A stretch of 39,175 nucleotides of DNA from the NCBI GenBank assembly GCA_035290185.1, contig DATDUW010000042.1, positions 1 through 39,175 on the forward strand, given 5' to 3'. Of the stretch, positions 24,838 to 31,968 are shown piece after piece (positions within the stretch are counted from its first letter, which is position 1; each line of letters begins with the position of its first letter). Source of the stretch: DATDUW01 sp035290185 (lineage in GTDB: Bacteria > Patescibacteriota > Patescibacteriia > UBA9934 > GWF2-40-263). Below the pieces are notes generated by a model, which worked only from the letters and a program-made list of their open reading frames with translations, was not told the origin of the DNA and did not search any database. The position numbers and the translations under genes are program-made.

Positions 24838-25275
24838 TTACTTGCGCCGATACTTTCCAACCAACGCCACTTTCGCCACGGCCGAGGATTCCAAAAAAGC
24901 GATCGTCTCCATGCCCGCGTCTGAAAAATCTCCCTGTTTCTCCGCATCAAGCGCATACAGGGTAAAAACATATTTATGCGTTCCGGTAGGCGGACACGGA
25001 CCACCATACCCCTTCTGTCGATAACTATTCGTAAGCTCCTGGCCACCCGTTCGCCCACCCTGGGCAATTTCGGTTACAGATGCCGGAATCTTCACAACCA
25101 ACCAATGGATAAACGTCCCGGTCTTCGCCTCGGGATCCACGCAAACAATGGCAAAACTTTTTGTCCCTTCTGGCGCTTCTCCCCATTCCAAATGGGGAGA
25201 AACATTGGCTCCATCACACGTATGAAGGGTGGGGATGGAACCCCCGTCTTTAAAATCAATACTTCGCAGATACAT
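24838..25275 (-). CDS. YbhB/YbcL-family (PEBP) protein
   Basis: Phosphatidylethanolamine-binding-protein-like domain of 145 residues, the whole chain. Family hallmarks are the early TCDGANVSPHLEWGEAPEGTKSF region, DPEAKTGTFIHWLV (the Asp-Pro and His-Trp pocket) and GYGGPCPPTGTHKYVFTLYALD. The fold binds small anions or phospholipid heads; the bacterial role is not settled. It has no signal peptide, so it should be cytosolic. It lies 12 bp downstream of the Smr gene and 5 bp upstream of the HD gene, within the hflX group. Confidence 0.92.
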   Translation of the reverse strand: MYLRSIDFKDGGSIPTLHTCDGANVSPHLEWGEAPEGTKSFAIVCVDPEAKTGTFIHWLVVKIPASVTEIAQGGRTGGQELTNSYRQKGYGGPCPPTGTHKYVFTLYALDAEKQGDFSDAGMETIAFLESSAVAKVALVGKYRRK

Positions 25276-25287
25276 AATAGGTGAAAT

Positions 25288-25602
25288 TTACGCATGAAGA
25301 ACCACATAGACGACTGCCCCTAATTCGTCTGGACGATCTGAACCACGAAATGCAACGACGGACGGATGGGACGCAAGAAATCGGATAACTGTTTCCCGCA
25401 ATGTCCCTGTCCCCTTTCCATGAATGATGCGCACAACAGGGATTCCTTGACAGACACCTTGATCCAAAAAAAAATCCAAATTTCGGACGGCTTCATCACG
25501 ACAGCTCCCATGCAAATCCAACACAGAAAGGGATGGGTCCATTTCAGCGGCGCGTATCAAGGCTTCCGCCTCCTCACGATATTTTCCCTTGTGCTGGATC
25601 AC
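25288..25602 (-). CDS. Smr-domain protein
   Basis: Small Smr (MutS2 C-terminal) domain protein of 104 residues, a predicted nucleic-acid nuclease or binder. Signature motifs are LDLHGSCRDEAV (with the DLHG strand) and IIHGKGTGTLRETV, the HGKGxG loop. Recent work on MutS2 places such domains in rescue of collided ribosomes as well as DNA nicking. The start is GTG at 25602, overlapping the hflX TGA as GTGA, so it is translationally coupled to hflX, itself a ribosome-splitting GTPase. That coupling favours a ribosome-rescue role, by inference. Confidence 0.88.
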   Translation of the reverse strand: MIQHKGKYREEAEALIRAAEMDPSLSVLDLHGSCRDEAVRNLDFFLDQGVCQGIPVVRIIHGKGTGTLRETVIRFLASHPSVVAFRGSDRPDELGAVVYVVLHA

Positions 25603-26828
25603 AGGCTACCTTGAACATCAATATCCTTCAACTCTAAATCAGCCGATTCATCCGGTTTTACGTCCGGTTTTCCTCTGGACAACTCAACCCCGATACGCTC
25701 TGTCAACAGATCCAGCCCCTCACCCGTAGAGGCGGAAACAAAAGATGCCACCCCGGGTTCGATAGCCAACCTCACCAACCACCCATCAAAATCTTTCGGC
25801 TTCTTCCAAGAATCGCATTTATTGAACACGTAAAGACACGGTTTTCCTCCTACCCCGAGTTCGTCAAGAATCTGGCGCACCGTACGAATTTTAGAAGCAG
25901 CTAACGGATCAGAGATATCAACCACATGGAGCAGGAGATCGGACGCCATTACTTCGGAAAGAGTGGAACGAAAAGCATGGAGAAGCTCGGGGGGGAGCTG
26001 ACGAATGAATCCGATCGTATCGGAAATCAAAATAGATTTTCCCGTTGTCGGGACGTACAACTCTCCTACTCGTGTATCGAGCGTAGCAAACAGCTTGTCA
26101 GCCACATATTCACGCCGGCCAGTCAGGGCGTTAAGAAGCGACGTCTTTCCTGCGTTTGTATAACCCACGAGCGAAACCGTCGAGAGAGCGTTGCGTCTTC
26201 GGTTCTTTCGGTGTCCTTCCCGCACCTTCTGATACTGTTCAAGTCTTTCCAAAATTTTCCGCTCCTTTTCTCGCAAGTGGCGTTTCATAATTTCCGTATT
26301 CGTTTCCCCAATACCGATCGTACCAATGCCGCCGGCCTGACGGGAAAGTTCCATGCCCATGCCGAAAATGCGTGGGCCCATATGGCGGACGCTGGCGAGT
26401 TCAATCTCAAGGCGTGCCTCCGTGGTCGCGGCGTGCTTGGCAAAAATTTTGAGAATCAGATCGATACGGTCCCACACCTCGATCTTAGCAGGTTGCAAAG
26501 CATCGGAAAGATGAAAAATTTGGCCGGGCTTCAGCCGATCGTTCACAAGGAGAAGTGTTGCCCCAAGCGCTTTTCCTTCTTCTGCAAGCTCCGCGGCCTT
26601 CCCAGTTCCAATAAACGTGCGCGGATGCGGCGCGGATCGACGCTGATAGCTTTTAACAACCACGATGCCCCCGTAGGTTTTTACAAGTTCCTCCAGCTCA
26701 CGCAACCGCTCGCGACTCTGCTCCGGCCGCATGCGCGGAGGAATAAGATCAATAAGAATAGCACGCATTTTTGTCCGATCCAGCGACGTTGAAATAGAAG
26801 ATTGCCCTGATTTCGCTTGTTGCGTCAT
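25599..26828 (-). CDS. hflX: Ribosome-splitting GTPase HflX
   Basis: GTPase of 409 residues that binds the 50S subunit and splits stalled ribosomes. The N-terminal HflX domain includes the ~70-residue helical and glycine-rich segment (ELSRQAGGIGTIGIGETNTE), and the G domain has G1 GYTNAGKTS (222-230), G3 DTIG (270-273) and G4 NKCD. The C-terminal tail after the G domain is short. The start is taken at ATG 26828 (MTQQAKSG); an in-frame upstream extension runs into the hairpin terminator at 26855 and is not plausible. It heads a group with smr, PEBP and HD genes. Confidence 0.94.
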   Translation of the reverse strand: MTQQAKSGQSSISTSLDRTKMRAILIDLIPPRMRPEQSRERLRELEELVKTYGGIVVVKSYQRRSAPHPRTFIGTGKAAELAEEGKALGATLLLVNDRLKPGQIFHLSDALQPAKIEVWDRIDLILKIFAKHAATTEARLEIELASVRHMGPRIFGMGMELSRQAGGIGTIGIGETNTEIMKRHLREKERKILERLEQYQKVREGHRKNRRRNALSTVSLVGYTNAGKTSLLNALTGRREYVADKLFATLDTRVGELYVPTTGKSILISDTIGFIRQLPPELLHAFRSTLSEVMASDLLLHVVDISDPLAASKIRTVRQILDELGVGGKPCLYVFNKCDSWKKPKDFDGWLVRLAIEPGVASFVSASTGEGLDLLTERIGVELSRGKPDVKPDESADLELKDIDVQGSL

Positions 26829-26854
26829 AACCGTTCCATCGTATCGAAGACGAA

Positions 26855-26879
26855 CAAAAAAGGCCAGCAAAAGCCGGCC
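26855..26879 (-). terminator. Intrinsic terminator
   Basis: On the minus strand GGCCGGC and GCTGGCC pair (one mismatch) around a TTTT loop, followed by TTTTTTG. It lies between the hypothetical gene at 26895 and hflX, so it should end the former's transcript and separate it from the hflX group. Confidence 0.75.
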
Positions 26880-26894
26880 ATTTGTATGACCTTT

Positions 26895-27416
26895 TTAATC
26901 AAACATACTTTCCTCTGGGTGAGGCGGAAAATCATGAATGTTCCCGTAGTCATTTAAAATGTCCTGAAATTTTTTGAAAAGCGCCACCCACTCTTTCTTT
27001 GCGATCAATTCCTGCAAACCCTCACCCTCGTTCATCTCATTAACCAATACTAACGTCCTTTCAATGAGTGTAGGACTATTCTCCCAAGCTTCTCTCAATT
27101 TCTTAGAATTTGGAAGTGCATCAGGATTTTCTTTGTGCGTCATCCACCTAAAAGTGAGCTTTGTATTTCTTTTACGCTCGGTCGCTTCTCCTGAAGTCTC
27201 CTCCACCCCCGCCACCATTTTCCTTCCCTTTGGGATTCCTCGATAGATTAAATAAAGCTCCTGCGCCTTTAAAAAAGCCTCTGACTTTTTCCTCTCCATT
27301 TCTTGCCGCCGTTTCTCTTCTTCCTGTTCAGTTAAAAAAGAGGGGCGTTCCACGTATTTCCTCTCCTCCAGGAATTCTACACCTAAACTATTTCCTTCGC
27401 TCATAAAAGGTTGCAT
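26895..27416 (-). CDS. Hypothetical charged protein
   Basis: Unrecognised 173-residue soluble protein, very rich in Glu, Lys and Arg, mainly helical. Residues 25-55 (QEEEKRRQEMERKKSEAFLK) may form a coiled coil. No membrane segment or catalytic motif is visible. A second Met at residue 5 could be the start. It is divergent from rlmN across 80 bp, which must carry both promoters, and is followed by a strong intrinsic terminator, which supports it being a true single-gene unit. Confidence 0.65.
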   Translation of the reverse strand: MQPFMSEGNSLGVEFLEERKYVERPSFLTEQEEEKRRQEMERKKSEAFLKAQELYLIYRGIPKGRKMVAGVEETSGEATERKRNTKLTFRWMTHKENPDALPNSKKLREAWENSPTLIERTLVLVNEMNEGEGLQELIAKKEWVALFKKFQDILNDYGNIHDFPPHPEESMFD

Positions 27417-27496
27417 TTATGAAGAAACTCATTAGAATTAATCCACCTTTTTAAAACAAAATCAACTTCTGTTTATTCACACCGTCTCGCTTCTTT

Positions 27497-28546
27497 ATGG
27501 TTCCTTCCTCCCGCAAAGAACGATTCCAAACCCTTTTTCCAAAAGAGCCGCTTTTTCGTTGGAAACAGGTTGAGGAGGCTTTATTCCTCCCTTCCTTTAA
27601 AAAATGGGAGGAAGTCACCTCTTTGCCCGTGTCCATGCGCCAAGCGCTTGCCGTCAATCTCCCCTGGATAAGCGTGAAATCGGTTCGAGTTCTGGAAAGT
27701 GTGGAGGGCGATACATTCAAAGTTGCTCTCAACCTCGAGGATGGTTGCGTGATTGAATCCGTTCTCCTACGCAATGCGCGCGACGGATGGACGGCGTGCA
27801 TGAGCACACAAGTCGGCTGTGCCATGCACTGCACTTTTTGTGCCACGGGAACCATGGGGCTGACGCGCAATCTCCTTGCGGATGAAATCGTGGACCAATA
27901 CCGATTTTGGATCTCGTTTTTACAGGAACGAAACGACCAGGACCGTCTTGGCAATCTCGTTCTCATGGGAATGGGAGAGCCGCTGGCAAACTATGAAAAC
28001 GTCCGGGAGGCCCTGAACACCATTTTGAAACAGACGGACGTGGGACCGACGCATATTACGGTCTCAACGGTTGGCATTCTGCCACGCCTTGAACAACTCC
28101 TTACCGATCCCTCCTGGCCTGCTATCCGAATCGCGATTTCTCTCCACAGCGCAGATGCGGAAACGCGAAAAAAAATCATCCCAAGTTCGTACGACGATTT
28201 CCTCCCAAAACTCCGTGACTGGGCTAAACGCTATCTTGAAATCCAAGGCAATCGACGCCATCACCTTACGTTTGAATACGTTCTCCTACGTGGAATCAAT
28301 GATTCAGAGCAAGATGCAAAAACACTCGCTGACTACGCCGCCTCCATCTGTCCGGAGGAAGTACGTATCAATCTTATTCCATACCACAAAACTGGGGGAA
28401 CATTTGATCGAAGCAAAGAAGAACAAATGGATGTTTTTCGAAACGTCTTAGAACGCAGAGGCATCACCGCCACCTGCCGCCGCAGCATGGGAGAAGATAT
28501 CCAGGGAGCGTGCGGACAACTCGCCACGGAAAAATCGGAATCTTGA
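27497..28546 (+). CDS. rlmN: Dual-specificity RNA methyltransferase RlmN
   Basis: Radical-SAM enzyme that methylates C2 of A2503 in 23S rRNA and A37 of some tRNAs. The 349-residue chain has the N-terminal helical accessory domain, the radical SAM Cys triad (Cys108, Cys112, Cys115, spaced Cx3Cx2C), and LVLMGMGEPL, the SAM-contact motif. The C-terminal Cys339 in GACGQL is the residue that is itself methylated and forms the RNA crosslink in catalysis. All parts needed for activity are present. It is the first gene of the plus-strand part after a divergent start with the 26895 gene. Confidence 0.96.
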   Translation: MVPSSRKERFQTLFPKEPLFRWKQVEEALFLPSFKKWEEVTSLPVSMRQALAVNLPWISVKSVRVLESVEGDTFKVALNLEDGCVIESVLLRNARDGWTACMSTQVGCAMHCTFCATGTMGLTRNLLADEIVDQYRFWISFLQERNDQDRLGNLVLMGMGEPLANYENVREALNTILKQTDVGPTHITVSTVGILPRLEQLLTDPSWPAIRIAISLHSADAETRKKIIPSSYDDFLPKLRDWAKRYLEIQGNRRHHLTFEYVLLRGINDSEQDAKTLADYAASICPEEVRINLIPYHKTGGTFDRSKEEQMDVFRNVLERRGITATCRRSMGEDIQGACGQLATEKSES

Positions 28547-28571
28547 CGAGAAGCACAATGTGTATTAAGAA
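28543..28571 (+). promoter_or_regulatory. Candidate promoter of the multi-HTH gene
   Basis: TTGACG (28543-28548, overlapping the rlmN stop) and TAAGAA (28566-28571) are 17 bp apart. The -10 is poor, so confidence is limited. It would leave a leader of about 55 nt. Confidence 0.35.
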
Positions 28572-28587
28572 AATGACGTGAAATCAA

Positions 28588-28627
28588 CCTTTTTTGGCTT
28601 GATGAATGGTTCCTTAAAAAGGAGAAA
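28588..28627 (+). promoter_or_regulatory. Shine-Dalgarno and possible occluding hairpin
   Basis: AAAAAGGAG at 28616-28624 is the best ribosome binding site in the window, 8 bp before ATG 28633. CCTTTTT at 28588-28594 is its exact complement over seven bases, so the leader can fold and hide it. An alternative AACC/GGTT pairing exists nearby. Confidence 0.4.
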
Positions 28628-28632
28628 TATCG

Positions 28633-29967
28633 ATGTCTAGAAAGCTCAACCCCCCTGGCGTCGGTATGACGCCAAGTAAAACAGCCTTTGGAAGTTTCGT
28701 CAGGAGACTCCGACTCGAACGTGGCATGAGTCAAGACTTGGTGGCCGAGAAAACAGGGCTGGCACAGACCATCGTCAGTATGATTGAAGTCGGAACACGC
28801 AGGTATCTCAACGACCATCAATTGGGTCAACTTGCTGAAACACTCGGGTGTTCTAAAGAGGACCTGCGTCAGTACATACCGATCAAACGCACGGCACAAC
28901 CAAAGACCGATCTCGGGAGACTCATCCGTTCACGGCGCGAAGAAATTGGCCTCTCCCTTTCGGACTTTGCTCAGAAGATGGGAATGACCCCTCAAAAAGC
29001 AAGGGCATTGGAAACGAAGCGAAATCCGGGGATTCATCACGCACTGGTGAGACCTCTGGCTAACGCACTCGATCTTGATTCTTCCGTCTTTTTCCAATTT
29101 GTGAAAAAAGGGAAGCGCCCCGATGGCGAGCTGGGGCGACTTGTCCGCGAACGCCGTGAAAAACTCGGAATGACCCCCGACATTCTGGCGAAAAAATTGG
29201 GGGTTACTCGACAGTATGTAAACTATATCGAGTTGGGGAAGTGTTGTCTGAGTGAAAACGATGACCTCATTGCGCGGCTTGCCAAAATTCTCGAACTCGA
29301 TGTTAAAGTTTTAGAAGCCGTCAGGCCAAAAAGGAGGTTGAAAAAGAAAAAGAATCCAACCTCTTTAGGTGATTTTTTGACTGACTGGAGACAAGGGCTT
29401 TCTCTGACGCAAGAAGAAGTCGCGAAACATCTAAAGATATCGCTAAGCACTGTCTCTAGTATCGAAAGAGGACGACTTCGCCCAAGCCTAAACGTCCTCG
29501 GCAGATTCGCGACAATACTGGATTGCCAAATCCCGTTGGAATTTTTCCCCACGCCCGTTGGTCATACAGGACCAAAACCAAGATCCAAAATCGAACGAAA
29601 AACACCACTTGGCACGGCAGTCACTACACGACGACTGGAACTTAAAATCAGCCAAGCAGAACTTGCTCGGCGGGCAGGCGTGAGCATAGGGGTGATATCT
29701 GGGATAGAACGGGGGGCCTATCATCACAAAGGAAAGAGGGTCCTACGAAAAATCTTCAAAGCCCTTGAAATCGAGATCCCCGCAGAATTCGTCCCGGAAG
29801 ATCTCTCACCCACATCGATCTCGATAACCCTTCGCTTGTCAGGGAATGATCTCGTTAACCTACAAAGGATCAAGGAGCTCACTGGTCTCCGTCAACATGC
29901 GGAAGTTGTCAGACGGGCCCTCGCGATCCTCCGATCCGAGCTCGAAAAGCCCGAGCTCGAAAAATAG
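28633..29967 (+). CDS. Regulator with five tandem XRE-type HTH domains and a C-terminal ribbon-helix-helix
   Basis: Predicted DNA-binding protein of 444 residues. Five copies of the Cro/CI-type helix-turn-helix follow each other at about residues 20-80, 94-156, 167-230, 245-304 and 326-387. Each starts with G-x2-[IVL]-x4-[RL]-R and carries an LAxxLG- or VAxxLxIS-like turn; domains 1, 3, 4 and 5 keep the IExG recognition-helix end, while domain 2 reads LETKR. Basic linkers separate them (KRRLKKKKN before domain 4). The last part, about 395-436, is a strand (SISITLRLSG) and two helices, which fits a ribbon-helix-helix DNA-binding and dimerising unit. The gene ends with a small direct duplication giving ELEKPELEK. 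It has its own ribosome site and terminator, so it is a stand-alone unit. Targets are unknown. Confidence 0.88.
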   Translation: MSRKLNPPGVGMTPSKTAFGSFVRRLRLERGMSQDLVAEKTGLAQTIVSMIEVGTRRYLNDHQLGQLAETLGCSKEDLRQYIPIKRTAQPKTDLGRLIRSRREEIGLSLSDFAQKMGMTPQKARALETKRNPGIHHALVRPLANALDLDSSVFFQFVKKGKRPDGELGRLVRERREKLGMTPDILAKKLGVTRQYVNYIELGKCCLSENDDLIARLAKILELDVKVLEAVRPKRRLKKKKNPTSLGDFLTDWRQGLSLTQEEVAKHLKISLSTVSSIERGRLRPSLNVLGRFATILDCQIPLEFFPTPVGHTGPKPRSKIERKTPLGTAVTTRRLELKISQAELARRAGVSIGVISGIERGAYHHKGKRVLRKIFKALEIEIPAEFVPEDLSPTSISITLRLSGNDLVNLQRIKELTGLRQHAEVVRRALAILRSELEKPELEK

Positions 29968-29987
29968 TTCTTCTTCCCCTATCGCAT

Positions 29988-30025
29988 GAGCCTGTTCTCT
30001 CCGGAGTCACAGGCTTTTATTTTTC
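29988..30025 (+). terminator. Intrinsic terminator of the multi-HTH gene
   Basis: AGCCTGT (29989-29995) pairs with ACAGGCT (30009-30015) and is followed by a T-rich run (TTTTATTTTT). It lies 20 bp after the stop. Confidence 0.75.
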
Positions 30026-30102
30026 TCAAATTCGACCAAAAAATTTTTTAAAGAGACAGTCGCTGAAACAAAACATCCCCTGATATTCATCAGAGGAAGT
30101 TA

Positions 30103-30179
<77 letters not shown>

Positions 30180-30246
30180 ATGTAGCACGATGTTACTGGC
30201 TTCTTTTGTGTTCGTCAACTTATCTTATGATAAATTCCGTGGCCTG

Positions 30247-30319
30247 CCATCCGATTTATCCTCCGAAGCCCACAGGGCGGCGAAGGAGGAAGCCCCGCCC
30301 AAGGCGGGGCGAAGGATGG
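30247..30319. repeat. Composite GC-rich palindrome between two tRNA genes
   Basis: Three nested or adjacent inverted repeats: CCATCC (30247-30252) with GGATGG (30314-30319), CCTCC (30260-30264) with GGAGG (30285-30289), and a perfect hairpin GCCCCGCC-CAA-GGCGGGGC (30292-30310). The right outer arm overlaps the encoded CCA end of the CAT tRNA gene. It resembles REP-like intergenic palindromes. Confidence 0.65.
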
Positions 30320-30393
30320 TAGCGGGGGCCGGAATCGAACCGGCGACCTAGGGCTTATGAGTCCCTCGCTCTAACCGACTGAGCTACCCCGCC
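30317..30393 (-). tRNA. tRNA with CAT anticodon (elongator Met, or Ile2)
   Basis: Complete 77-nt cloverleaf with anticodon CAT, T-loop TTCGATT and encoded CCA. The loop CTCATAA occurs in both elongator tRNA-Met and the lysidine-modified tRNA-Ile2, so identity is not settled. The first acceptor pair is G-U, and position 31-39 is an A-G mismatch. Confidence 0.88.
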
Positions 30394-30459
30394 AGGATTT
30401 CGGCGCTATAATAACAACCCGTTGAACGTCTGGCAAGGGTATGTTACCATTTTTGCCAT

Positions 30460-30546
30460 GCCGGGATGGCGGAACTGGTATACGCGCGGGACTCAAAATC
30501 CCGTGTTCGCAAGGGCTTGAGGGTTCGAGTCCCTCTCCCGGCACCA
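30460..30546 (+). tRNA. tRNA-Leu (CAA)
   Basis: Complete 87-nt class II tRNA with long variable arm, anticodon CAA within loop CTCAAAA, acceptor GCCGGGA pairing with TCCCGGC, and encoded CCA. Its last 37 bases recur at 30811-30866. Confidence 0.95.
30510..30546 (+). repeat. Direct repeat copy 1: 3' end of tRNA-Leu
   Basis: This is the variable-arm end, T-arm, acceptor strand and CCA of the intact tRNA-Leu gene. The same bases return in copy 2, about 300 bp downstream, so the pair frames the GIY-YIG gene like attachment sites. Confidence 0.9.
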
Positions 30547-30551
30547 TATCT

Positions 30552-30821
30552 ATGTTGTACACTGTCTATGCGATTGCGAGCATAGGAAGAAAATATGTTT
30601 ACATTGGGATGACAGATAACCTAGAAAGGCGAATGAAACAGCATCAAAATGGGCTCAACAGAACAACAAAACCCTATCGTCCTTTTGAACAAATTTATAC
30701 GGAGACCTTCTCAACGAGATGGGAAGCCAGAGAAAGAGAAAAAAAGTTAAAAACTGGATCGGAAAGAGAAAAATTGTATCTCTTGCGAGAAAAAAAAATC
30801 GATAAATCTACAAGGGCTTGA
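30552..30821 (+). CDS. GIY-YIG nuclease, tRNA-associated
   Basis: Single-domain endonuclease of 89 residues. The GIY motif reads TVYAI (residues 4-8), the YIG motif reads VYIG (16-19), Arg26/Arg27 follow in NLERR, and a Glu near 58 is the likely metal ligand. This size and order match the UPF0213/YhbQ type. The ATG is 5 bp after the CCA of tRNA-Leu, with no room for a promoter, so it may be transcribed with the tRNA. The stop codon and last three residues (TRA) lie inside the second tRNA fragment. An apparent extension of the frame upstream to 30441 runs through the tRNA gene and is not used. Confidence 0.88.
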   Translation: MLYTVYAIASIGRKYVYIGMTDNLERRMKQHQNGLNRTTKPYRPFEQIYTETFSTRWEAREREKKLKTGSEREKLYLLREKKIDKSTRA

Positions 30822-30866
30822 GGGCCTGCCTGCCGGTAGGCAGGTTCGAGTCCCTCTCCCGGCATC
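30811..30866 (+). repeat. Direct repeat copy 2: tRNA-Leu 3' end interrupted by a palindrome
   Basis: CAAGGGCTTGAGGG is identical to copy 1, then 20 bp are inserted, then TTCGAGTCCCTCTCCCGGCA continues identically. The terminal CCA is TCA here, so this copy cannot supply a normal tRNA end. The 5' part of the tRNA is missing. Confidence 0.9.
30825..30844. repeat. 20-bp palindrome inserted in the T-arm copy
   Basis: CCTGCCTGCC and GGTAGGCAGG pair end to end with a single G-T opposition. It sits exactly between the T-stem GGG and the T-loop TTCGAG of the tRNA fragment. Palindromes of this type are, to my memory, frequent in Patescibacteria genomes. Confidence 0.8.
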
Positions 30867-30874
30867 AGAAAATA

Positions 30875-31417
30875 ATGGCAATGCGAGGTTTTCCTCTCTC
30901 TGTTTTTATGTCCCTTCTCTATCAGAATCAGAGCAAATTTCTCCGCTTTTCCGCAGCTTCCCTCCTTTTGCTTCTGCTCCTCGTGGGTGCCTACGGTTTG
31001 GGAGCCAAAGGAACAAAAAAATTGGGGCCTTCTTCCTACAGAATACTTTCAGAACCCATGGATGAGACAACAGATGCTTCAACAGATCCCTTTGGCAAAA
31101 CACCCGTCAAAGGCGACGTTCCTCACTGTCCGGCGGAAGAACGTCTAACATTCGGCGTCCAGCTCCCTTCCCCAGAAGCATTTGTTGATTTTCTTCGCGC
31201 GGATCCAGGCCATATCCAGCCTCGCTTGGATAATTTCAAATCAAAATTCACTGGTAAGATGAATTGGGAAGCTGTTTTAAAAGCCGTTCGGTCCGAACAG
31301 GTAGCAGGACGTACCGTCTACATCGTCCAATACGAGCCAGAACGCTGTTTTTCAACCCACACGATCAAAATGACCGAGAATGGTTCCTTTTCTCATTACG
31401 GATGCTGTGGACGCTGA
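30875..31417 (+). CDS. Hypothetical membrane-anchored protein
   Basis: Unrecognised protein of 180 residues. A strongly hydrophobic segment (LLLLLLLVGAYGLGA region, residues ~26-45) should be a signal anchor, with the rest outside the cytoplasm. Cys residues at CPAEE, ERCFS and the final HYGCCGR could form disulfides. The start is set at ATG 30875, with ATG 30881 or 30908 as alternatives; an upstream in-frame start at 30818 would translate the palindrome (ACLPVGRF) and is an artefact. No fold is recognised. Confidence 0.65.
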   Translation: MAMRGFPLSVFMSLLYQNQSKFLRFSAASLLLLLLLVGAYGLGAKGTKKLGPSSYRILSEPMDETTDASTDPFGKTPVKGDVPHCPAEERLTFGVQLPSPEAFVDFLRADPGHIQPRLDNFKSKFTGKMNWEAVLKAVRSEQVAGRTVYIVQYEPERCFSTHTIKMTENGSFSHYGCCGR

Positions 31418-31463
31418 CGTTCTTTGTCGTTTGCCGCAATATTTGTTATTCTGAGTTGGTTCT

Positions 31464-31928
31464 ATGACCGTTACTGCCCATGCCATGATTGGCGCGGTGA
31501 TTGGCCAAGCGGCTGATGCCCCTGCCCCGGCGTTCCTCATCAGTTTCGCCCTGCATTTCCTCTTGGATATCATCCCCCACGGCGACCATGGCATTTCCGA
31601 CAATTTCCGTATCTTCAAACGCAAACGCCGCCGGGCCGTGGCCTATGTCCTTGTAGACGGCATGGTTGCTCTCTTCCTTGTTCTGATTCTTGTTAATTTC
31701 AAGGATATTGAAAGCGTCCGTTCCTACAGCTGGGGCATTGCTGGGGCCGTACTTCCAGATTTTCTCGTTGGCATTTACGAAGTGACAAAATGGCGCCATC
31801 TGCGCCGCTTCACGCGCCTCCATTTTCTGTTTCACGATTTCCTCCTCAAGCGTTGGGGCGATGTACGGTTGCGCTATGCTCTGGTAATTCAACTCCTTCT
31901 GATTATCTATCTGCAATCAAAATTATAA
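31464..31928 (+). CDS. Membrane protein resembling metal-dependent hydrolases (DUF457-like)
   Basis: Protein of 154 residues with about four helices. The His/Asp pattern TAHAMIGAVIGQ followed by LHFLLDIIPHGDHG recalls membrane-bound YdjM/YbcI-type hydrolases, where such residues bind a metal at the membrane face; a further HFLFHDFLL motif follows. The match is by pattern only. It ends just before a strong bidirectional terminator, facing the COG2426 exporter gene. Confidence 0.6.
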   Translation: MTVTAHAMIGAVIGQAADAPAPAFLISFALHFLLDIIPHGDHGISDNFRIFKRKRRRAVAYVLVDGMVALFLVLILVNFKDIESVRSYSWGIAGAVLPDFLVGIYEVTKWRHLRRFTRLHFLFHDFLLKRWGDVRLRYALVIQLLLIIYLQSKL

Positions 31929-31951
31929 AAAACGGGGGCGACCCCGTTTTT
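31927..31951. terminator. Bidirectional intrinsic terminator
   Basis: ACGGGG (31932-31937) and CCCCGT (31942-31947) form a hairpin with loop GCGA, flanked by A-run and T-run so that both strands end in T residues. It separates two converging genes. Confidence 0.85.
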
Positions 31952-31968
31952 GATTTGTCCGTCTCAAC

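Noticed and set aside
25926..26792. Plus-strand open frame of 288 codons.
   Set aside because: It is the antisense of hflX, with no domain or start site; hflX has all GTPase motifs.
30441..30551. Upstream extension of the GIY-YIG frame.
   Set aside because: It runs through the whole tRNA-Leu gene.
30818..30874. Upstream start for the hypothetical protein at 30875, giving an ACLPVGRF-like peptide.
   Set aside because: The peptide is a translation of the palindrome and the tRNA fragment.
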